Assembly (NCBI RefSeq): GCF_023715345.1
Contig: NZ_JAMBNY010000012.1
Location: 92,924-156,923 of the forward strand
Length of the DNA: 64,000 bases
Source of the DNA: Paenibacillus camelliae
Lineage (GTDB): Bacteria > Bacillota > Bacilli > Paenibacillales > Paenibacillaceae
Reading direction: 5' to 3'
The translations under genes were made by a program, and so were the position numbers. Positions 48,512 to 57,300 of this stretch are shown here, piece after piece; the first letter of the stretch is position 1; each line of letters begins with the position of its first letter. A model generated the notes under the pieces. That model was given only the letters and a program-made list of their open reading frames with translations, was not told where the DNA came from and searched no databases.

Positions 48512-49633
48512 TTACGTAGCTTGCTTTTCCTTCCAGCGCTCATACCATTTCTGTACCTCAGCGCTAGGTGAGACATTAAATTGGTTCTTCAGCATCTCTG
48601 TCATCTTATGATATTGATACTCAACCTGATAGCGATTAGAAAGTTTATTATATAGCTTCATCAACATTAGATAACTGACTTCTGCATAAGGATATAGCTC
48701 CTGAATTTTATGATATACGGTAATGGCTTCGTTAAATTCTCCTACCGATGTATAATAATCTGCAAGCTTCTTGGAATGACCAAACCAGAGTGATCTAATT
48801 CTCTCTCTTTCAGCCTCTGACCAGGTATAGTCCGTTTCCGCTAAATATTCTCCCTGATACAAATAAATCAGCTTTTTATGCATAGGTATCGTCCCGCTAT
48901 TAATCGGGGGAAGCTCTTTTAAACCATTTTCCCATTCATCTACATCAAGCCGCACGCCGTTCAAATCCAATATGTACCCATCTTCATAATTTAATATTTT
49001 TATATTAAAGCCTATGGACTCTAGTGCTTTACGAATATGATAAATCGTTGAGTATAAGTGCGTAAAAGCTTTATCCCAGTTCATTTCAGGCCAAAATGTG
49101 TCAATGATAACCTCCTTACGAATAAGCTTTTGCCGATGTTGAAGTAGAAATAAAAATAACTCCTTGGTCTTGCTTGTTCTCCAGCGGACATTAAGCTTCT
49201 GCTCCCCATCACCGATAAAATTGAGAGATTTGAAGCAGCATACCCTTTGCTCGTGAGAAGTATGGGCACTAACTGGGCGCGTGTCTCTTAGGCGACTGAT
49301 TGTTTTCAATAATCGATCTCGCATGATCGGCTTAAGAAGGTAGTCAAGTGCATTAATCTCAAAGGCTTTAATGGCATAATTGCTATAAGCCGTAATAAAT
49401 ACAATATGAACCGACGAATTGAAGTTCTGGATTTTTTCAGCTAGTTCTATCCCATTTATTTCAGGCATTTCGATATCGAGAAAAACGATATCCGGTTGTT
49501 CTTTCTTTATTGCATCTAGCGCTCGATGAGGATCTATGAATGTCCCGATCAACTGTACACCTTCAATTTCCTCTATTAATTTTTCCATACGAGCAAGTGC
49601 TAGCTGTTCATCGTCAACAACAATAACCTTCAT
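48512..49633 (-). CDS. Response regulator with REC, SARP-type winged helix and BTAD
   Basis: 373 residues (AGGAGGAAAGTTTT ahead). Receiver 1-120 with VVDDEQ, phospho-Asp in FLDIEMPEING and Lys in YLLKPI. A winged-helix of the OmpR/SARP kind (about 140-230, including ELFLFLLQHR and STIYHIRKALESIG) and a C-terminal bacterial transcriptional activator domain of helical repeats (about 240-370). LytTR is absent. Likely phosphorylated by the adjacent hybrid kinase's LytS module. Target genes not visible, but the surface-protein locus is close. Confidence 0.9.
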   Translation of the reverse strand: MKVIVVDDEQLALARMEKLIEEIEGVQLIGTFIDPHRALDAIKKEQPDIVFLDIEMPEINGIELAEKIQNFNSSVHIVFITAYSNYAIKAFEINALDYLLKPIMRDRLLKTISRLRDTRPVSAHTSHEQRVCCFKSLNFIGDGEQKLNVRWRTSKTKELFLFLLQHRQKLIRKEVIIDTFWPEMNWDKAFTHLYSTIYHIRKALESIGFNIKILNYEDGYILDLNGVRLDVDEWENGLKELPPINSGTIPMHKKLIYLYQGEYLAETDYTWSEAERERIRSLWFGHSKKLADYYTSVGEFNEAITVYHKIQELYPYAEVSYLMLMKLYNKLSNRYQVEYQYHKMTEMLKNQFNVSPSAEVQKWYERWKEKQAT

Positions 49634-49686
49634 AAAACTTTCCTCCTATACACGCAAAAAACGTGGTAAAGCCTAAGTTATTTTAA

Positions 49687-50298
49687 TTAGTTCGATTCCG
49701 AATATAAACAATAGCGATTTTCTCCTAACTTTTTGGCTTGATACATCGCTTTATCAGCCTGTTGCAGCAGGTCGCTGTAATTAGCATCATGAGCACTTCC
49801 GAGGCTAATTCCTATACTTACTGTAATATTGAACTCAAAACCACCAATTTGATACTCATTCTGTATACTTTGAAGGATCAGACCCGCTAATTGCTCCGCA
49901 TGATCCACGCTTTTGCCCTTTATCACGAAAATAAATTCATCGCCTCCATACCGATACACTTGCTGTTCGGAAGTGACAAATTGCTTTAGTCTTTTCCCTA
50001 CTTCCTTTACCAGACTATCACCAGCGCCATGTCCCCACGTATCATTAATAACTTTAAAACGATCTAAATCTAGAAATAAAATTGCCGTCTTTATATTTCC
50101 TTTAGGCGTTCTTAGCATACGATTCAATTCATTACGGTTAGGCAAGCCAGTAACTGAATCCCAATAGGCTAGCTTTTTCAATCTATTTCGTTCAAAAAGT
50201 GCAGCTACCAATATGATTAGTAAGACTTGAATAATGATTGCTAGTGTTAGCATCCAACCATTTTGTATAAATATATTAGCTTCCATAGAAACATCCAT
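49687..50298 (-). CDS. Diguanylate cyclase, single membrane helix plus GGDEF
   Basis: About 203 residues; start ATG 50298 or GTG 50301. One membrane helix (about 10-35) and a GGDEF domain: FLDLDRFKVINDTWGHGAGD, intact active site YRYGGDEFIFV and NITVSIGIS. No RxxD inhibitory site five residues before GGDEF. Makes cyclic di-GMP. First gene of the operon with the response regulator and hybrid kinase, so c-di-GMP output may be tied to that sensor system. Confidence 0.92.
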   Translation of the reverse strand: MDVSMEANIFIQNGWMLTLAIIIQVLLIILVAALFERNRLKKLAYWDSVTGLPNRNELNRMLRTPKGNIKTAILFLDLDRFKVINDTWGHGAGDSLVKEVGKRLKQFVTSEQQVYRYGGDEFIFVIKGKSVDHAEQLAGLILQSIQNEYQIGGFEFNITVSIGISLGSAHDANYSDLLQQADKAMYQAKKLGENRYCLYSESN

Positions 50299-50330
50299 CA
50301 CTCCAATAATACAAGGAATTACCTAAATAA

Positions 50331-50366
50331 ACAAAAAATACATCCCGCAAACATTAAGCGGGATGC
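50331..50366 (-). terminator. Terminator after the sortase gene
   Basis: CATCCCGC/GCGGGATG stem with 9-nt loop, followed on the minus strand by TATTTTTTG. Separates the adhesin-sortase unit from the GGDEF operon. Confidence 0.88.
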
Positions 50367-50442
50367 AAAACCTTTAACTCGTACAAAACTATACATGATA
50401 GAACTAGACAATTTCTTAGCAAGTATAGATACTTCATTTACG

Positions 50443-51219
50443 TCAATCTATTCTTTTAGCGTGAACAATAAATCTCGCATCGCTTACTTCGTATGTGCAT
50501 GTTACTAGCGTAAGGATTTGATCTTGCGTTGAAACGTTGACACCTGTATCGTAGCTCGATTCAGCAATGATTTTTTGTAAATATTCACTGTATTCTTGCT
50601 CATTATTAAATTCAAATTGAAAAAATTGATGCTGTGGCGTATACGTATACACCGAAAATATCTTCCATGTGGTAGACTGCTCCAAGCCGTCAAATTCAAT
50701 AATGTCTCTCTCATTGTAATATGCTTCGTTTTTATAATTGGATAATTCACCAAACATACTGCCGTCCTTCATGTGATGACCATAAATAACGGTATGAGCA
50801 TCCTTCGTAATATCCTCATTACGATAGTCCATGAAAATTGCACCGCGCAATGATCGTTTACGCTCTATATCATGGTTTAAGTAGTAATCATTATCACTAT
50901 ACTTTACGACGGGATAATCAATCTTTGTTCCCGCAATGCTTATCCAGCCTACAGTGTCAGAATTTATCTCTAGTAAGCTCTTAAATTTATCTGCACCTCG
51001 CTGCTGCATAGCTTGAGCTTTGCTTTCAGTTTCATTCCCAATCGGTACTGCAGCATGCTCAGCTTGTAATCCTATCGTATACTGCTGCTTCAAGCGAGCA
51101 TGCAATGTATTGCTTTTATAACCATCATACAGATACATGACGATATGAGCCCCACTATATATAAAAATGCCCGTTAAGATGATGAGCAGCAACCTTTTAA
51201 TCAGCCTCACCTTAAGCAT
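50443..51219 (-). CDS. srtB: Class B sortase
   Basis: About 258 residues; start ATG 51219 (AAAGGAG very close) or GTG 51210 (spacing better). N-terminal membrane helix, then sortase B features: DTVGWISIAGTKIDYPVVKY, DYYLNHDIERKRSLRGAIFMDY, catalytic His in VIYGHHMKDGSMF, Cys in LVTCTYE and Arg in DARFIVHA. Cleaves a sorting signal and links the protein to peptidoglycan. It follows the LPKTG surface protein by about 100 bp on the same strand, so it is probably its dedicated anchor enzyme, although class B sortases often use NPQTN-like signals. Confidence 0.92.
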   Translation of the reverse strand: MLKVRLIKRLLLIILTGIFIYSGAHIVMYLYDGYKSNTLHARLKQQYTIGLQAEHAAVPIGNETESKAQAMQQRGADKFKSLLEINSDTVGWISIAGTKIDYPVVKYSDNDYYLNHDIERKRSLRGAIFMDYRNEDITKDAHTVIYGHHMKDGSMFGELSNYKNEAYYNERDIIEFDGLEQSTTWKIFSVYTYTPQHQFFQFEFNNEQEYSEYLQKIIAESSYDTGVNVSTQDQILTLVTCTYEVSDARFIVHAKRID

Positions 51220-51317
51220 TCTCCTTTCATGAACAAAGGATGCGTACACCTACTGTACGCATCCTACATGTAATGTAATACCTTTGAATCATTGCAGAAC
51301 GTTCACTGCAAAACTTT

Positions 51318-54300
51318 TTACTCGCTATGCATTCTACGCTTGCCACGTAATAGTATCGCGATTAGAAGCAACGCACTTCCGATAAATAACCAAATCATCA
51401 ATGAAATAGAATCTCCTGTTTTCGGAAGCTCATTCTTAGCACTACCTACACCTTTACCCGCTGGAGCAGCTGAATGGTTGCTTGCTGTCTCTTCTTTCCC
51501 AGCTGTAATGGAATCTGGTTTAGGCTTTTGTGTTTGAACCGGACTTACATCAGCATTTTGCTCTGGCGTAGTTGGTTCAGGTGTTCCTTCTGGTGTTGGT
51601 GATTGATCAGTATCTGGTGTTGACTCTGAATGATCAGCATCTGGTGTTGACTCTGGATCAGTCTCGACCGTTGGCTCTGTGTCACCTTCTGGTGTTGGCT
51701 CTGGATCTGTTTCTGGCGTTGGCTCTGGTGCAGGCTCTGGGCTAACATCCGGAGTCGGTACTGGTCCTTGCGGTACATAAGGCTTCACTAACGCACTGCA
51801 TTGCTCTCCAACGTTAATAGTCCCTACATAGCTAGTGCCTTCGTATACATAGTAAACACCTGGCTCAACAGTATACGGGATAACCGCTTCACCATTTTCA
51901 TCAGTAGTGCCAGCTGCAATAACTGCTCCTTCTGTATTTCTAATTTCGAAGGAAACACCCTCACGTGTTTGACCATACATGTTCTGAACAATTAATGTGA
52001 ATACAGGGCAAGCATTCACTGGTACCTGAACAGCTGCTTCGCATGTCTCGTTAATATAATTCACTGTGATATTGCCGAGCTCAATACCGGACTCATTCAG
52101 TACGGTATATGTGACTCCATGCTGCAGCTTTGCCTTATCGTTAAACACGATCTTTCCATCGGTGTTCGTTACACCCGCTTCGACAATCTCACCTGCTTTA
52201 TTAACAATTGTCACTTTAACTCCTGCTCCTACAGCAGACAAGTCATTGTCAATAACAACTAGTGTAAAGGTTGGACATGCATTCTTCATTACGATACCCT
52301 GACAATCTTGTCTGTACGTAACATTAACGCGGCCAAGCTCTTCACCTGCGGTTCCATCATCATTTGCTTCATATACAGTTACTTGACCAACGGCTTGGTT
52401 GGCCGGCAGCATAATCTTACCCTCTGCGCTTGTCATACCGTTGAATACTTCAGCATCTGCGCTGTCCTTCACGATCACTCTTGTGTTCGCTTTTGGCGTC
52501 GTTCCATTTGGCGTAATGACAGTAATCTCAAATACAGTACATGCACGCGGCTTTACAACCTCCGCTTCACAATTCCCAGTATAGGTCACTGTAAATGTGC
52601 CTAGCACTTTACCTGCATGGCTTCCAGAGGCAATAGCTACCTCATACTCGCCTGGTGGCACATCACCTAAGCTAGATTGGAAGGATACTTCACCGCTTCC
52701 ATTTACCGTTCTCATAAAGGCTGCATTCGTCGCTGTATTGGTAAGCGTCACTTCCGTACCTGCTGTCACTAGACCATCCTCATCTGAAAGTGTCACGACA
52801 AAGGTTGGACATGCGATTGGCGGCTGTACGGTCGCTTCGCAATCCGTTCCTACGATAAATTCTCCTAGCTTAGTGCTAGCTTCATAGACCTCATAGGCGC
52901 CAGGCGCTAGATTGGATAGCTGCACTCTGCCCTCTGAATCGGTAGTCATCGTTGCAACGACCGTATTCGTAGCCTTGCTGACAATCGTAACGGCTGCAGC
53001 ACTGCGAGTGTTGCCATTTTGGTCATGCACAGTTAATGCGAATGTTTCACATACTCTTGCAATATCTTGCGGATTCAGTACCGCTTCACAGTTCCCGTTC
53101 TGATAGCTAATGACGACTTCGCCTACAAGCTGCTTATCCTCGTACAGCTTATACGTACCTGCCGGTGTGGTAGCTGGTACGACGAATTTTCCGTCTGCAT
53201 TTGTCGTTTCACTTGCAATCGTCGTGTTAGACAAATCCTTCAACGTTACCCTTACATCTGGACGTGGATTTCCATCCTCATCATGTACTGTAATGGTTAC
53301 TAATGGGCAAGCATTCGCTGGAGTTTGCAGCGTTGCACCACAGATTTCATCAATGTCGCTAACTGTAAAGTCACCTAGCTCTACACCTGATTGGCTAACG
53401 TATGCTGTATAGGTTTCACCCTGCTGCAGCTTTGCTTTATCGCTGAACACAATCTGCCCAGCTGCATCCGTAACGCCCGTTGCTACAACATCGCCGGCTT
53501 GATTCTTAATGTCGATGTTCACGCCTGCAGCGAATGAAGTAGCATCGCTATTGTTTACGGTTAATGTGTAGGTTGGACATGCATTTTTCATAACAACAGC
53601 CTGACAATCATCCTTGTACGATACGTTAACACTACCAAGCTGCTCCAAGCTTTGATCTGGCAGTACTTCATATACGGTGTATGTGCCAACTGCTTGGTTG
53701 GCCGGCAGCGCAATCTTACCCTCTGCACTTGTCATGCCGTTGAATACTTCAGCATCTGCGCTGTCCTTCACGATCACTCTCGTGTTCGCTTTTGGCGTCG
53801 TTCCATTTGGAGCAATGACGGTAATCTCAAATACCGTACATGCACGCGGCTTTACAACCTCCGCTTCACAATTCCCAGTATAGGTCACTGTAAATGTGCC
53901 TAGCACTTTACCTGCATCGCTTCCAGAGGCAATAGCTACCTCATACTCGCCTGGTGGCACATCACCTAAGCTAGATAGGAAGGATACTTCACCGCTTCCA
54001 TTTACCGTTCTCGTAAAGGCTGCATTCGTCACTGTATTCGTCAGCGTCACTTCCGTACCTGCTGTCACTAAGCCATCCTCATCGGACAGTGTCACGACAA
54101 AGGTCGGGCATGCGATTGGCGGCTGTACGACTGCTTCGCAATCCGTTCCTACTGCAAATTCTCCTAGCTTAGTGCTAGCTTCATAGACCTCATAAGCGCC
54201 AGGCGCTAGATTGGATAGCAGCACTATACCATCTGAATCGGTAGTCATCGTTGCAACGACCGTATTCGTAGCTTTGCTAACAATCGTAACGGCTGCAGCA

Positions 54301-57300
54301 CTGCGAGTGTTGCCATTTTGGTCATGCACAGTTAATGCGAATGTTTCACATACTCTTGCAATATCTTGCGGATTCAGTACCGCTTCACAGTTCCCGTTCT
54401 GATAGCTAATGACGACTTCGCCTACAAGCTGCTTATCCTCGTACAGCTTATACGTACCTGCCGGTGTGGTAGCTGGTACGACGAATTTTCCGTCTGCATT
54501 TGTCGTTTCACTTGCAATCGTCGTGTTAGACAAATCCTTCAACGTTACCCTTACATCTGGACGTGGATTTCCATCCTCATCATGTACTGTAATGGTTACT
54601 AATGGGCAAGCATTCGCTGGAGTTTGCAGCGTTGCACCACAGATTTCATCAATGTAGCTAACTGTAAAGTCACCTAGCTCTACACCTGATTGGCTAACGT
54701 ATGCTGTATAGGTTTCACCCTGCTGCAGCTTTGCTTTATCGCTGAACACAATCTGCCCAGCTGCATCCGTAACGCCCGTTGCTACAACATCGCCGGCTTG
54801 ATTCTTAATGTCGATGTTCACGCCTGCAGCGAATGAAGTAGCATCGCTATTGTTTACGGTTAATGTGTAGGTTGGACATGCATTTTTCATAACAACAGCC
54901 TGACAATCATCCTTGTACGATACGTTAACACTACCAAGCTGCTCCAAGCTTTGATCTGGCAGTACTTCATGTACGGTGTATGTGCCAACTGCTTGGTTGG
55001 CCGGCAGCGCAATCTTACCCTCTGCACTTGTCATGCCGTTGAATACTTCAGCATCTGCGCTGTCCTTCACGATCACTCTCGTGTTCGCTTTTGGCGTCGT
55101 TCCATTTGGAGCAATGACGGTAATCTCAAATACCGTACATGCACGCGGCTTTACAACCTCCGCTTCACAATTCCCAGTATAGGTCACTGTAAATGTGCCT
55201 AGGACTTTACCTGCATCGCTTCCAGAGGCAATAGCTACCTCATACTCGCCTGGTGGCACATCACCTAAGCTAGATAGGAAGGATACTTCACCGCTTCCAT
55301 TTACCGTTCTCGTAAAGGCTGCATTCGTCGCTGTATTCGTCAGCGTCACTTCCGTACCTGCTGTCACTAGGCCATCCTCATCGGACAGTGTCACGACAAA
55401 GGTCGGGCATGCGATTGGTGGCTGTACGACTGCTTCGCAATCTGAACCTACGATAAATTCTCCAACCTGTGTGCCGTTTACGTTGACAAGGTAAGTCCCT
55501 GGTGAAAGATTGGCAATAGCTACTTTACCTTCACTATCCGTTGGGGTCATTGGTGTTACTGTATTGGATGGATCATCTTTATCGATGATCGTTACAGAAG
55601 CATTGGCGTTTGCTCTGCCATCAGCATCATATACAGTTAATATAAATGTTTCACATACTCTTGCCACATTCAATTCTGCTTCACAATTGCCATTCTGATA
55701 GCTAATGACAACTTCACCTAAATACTGTCTATCCTCATACAGCTTATAGGTGCCTGCTGGAGTTGTAACTGGCACGGTAAACTTACCATTCTCATCTGTT
55801 ATCGTTGTAGTAATGATGTCGCCTGCAGAGTTTTTCAAGATAACCGTTACATCTGGACGAACATCATTGTCTTCATTGTGTACAACAATGGTAAAGGTCG
55901 GACACGCTGGAATTGGCTGCACTTCACCTTGACAATCGCCATTGGTATAGTTCACGATCACCGTACCTAGAACAACATCATCTGCATCCTTCACGGTGTA
56001 CACACCAGCTTGAACGAACGTGCCCGTCGTACCTGGACGATTAATATCGGTTAACTGCCCTAAGGCGTTAGTCGTGCCTGTGTAGACGACAGTACCGTTA
56101 CCATCCAGCAGCGTAATTACTTTATTAGCTTCGAGCTGTCCATCCATATTTTTAACCGTTAGAGTAAATGCCGGACATGCCCCTGAAAGATCTACATCCT
56201 CAATATTGTTGACAACATAGGGACTTCCACCTACAACCATATCAAGCGCCGCACTCATCGTTATTTCAATGTCTGAAGCAGTGATATAGCCTGTCGGTGT
56301 TTCCTCCTTCAGGATGTACTTTCCGTAACGCACCTGTTCGAATGCAACTATACCATCTACATTCGTTATTCCTTCATATAGCTTAATTGTGTTGGCTTTA
56401 TTCCAAAGCTCAAACTTAACTCCTGCAAGCACGTCAGTTTCTCCAGTTAAAGGGTTTACTTTGAACTTGTTCACCTGTAGCGTACCCTTAGCACCTGAAG
56501 CACTTGTATCTGAAAAGTCGTATTTGAAGAGTTTAAGGTCTTTGCCTTTGTCGCTCGTGCCGCTTCCCTCAGCTGCTGCGTAGCCGATTGATGCTTCATT
56601 GGAAACATCTTCACCTTCATTACCGTCACCCAAGAAATAGGTGGAGTACGTTATAATGTAGCCTTTTCCACTGAGATCTCCTAAATTAATGCTGAAGCTC
56701 CCGTCACCTTGAACGCTGATCTCGCTTGCATTAATTTCAGTTATGCCTCCTACATTTACTGAGGTGCCGCCTGCGTTTAATTTAATTTCTTGCTTTTTGA
56801 ATGTATCTAGCAGGAGCAATTGATTGGCAGATGGCTTATCTGTAAGTACAATTTCCCCTAGCTGCGAATTAGACGCATTGACGATAACTGTCCAATTAAT
56901 AATGTCTTGTGCTGGAAGTATAGATGCTGACTTCGTAATGAGCTCGTTCGCACGATTAGTAATGGTTGCAGTCGCATCATATCTATAGCTTCCGCTGTCA
57001 GGAGTAGCGAGTATAGCCGTGTTCGTATACCTGCTAGCGTCTCCTGTGCTTTGACCGTAAATATCGTCAGCGTCCTTTGTTTTATACTCGATCAAGTAGG
57101 CTTCATTGTTTTCACTTGCCGTTAAGCCAGCAAAGGTAATGACGAAGCCTGTTACTTTGCCATCCGTTAAGGCTGGGTCAATGCTCCACTTTGAAGTACT
57201 TAGTTGAGACGCTGTTTTTTGCCCATCCTCTGATGATGCTAGATTCAATCGAGTGATTGTAAATTGCTCCTGCAAGGTTTCACCATCAGGCACAGCAATA

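Noticed and set aside
53067..54602. Identical antisense frames 1299 bp apart
   Set aside because: They mirror the duplicated blocks of the adhesin gene and have no SD or domain.
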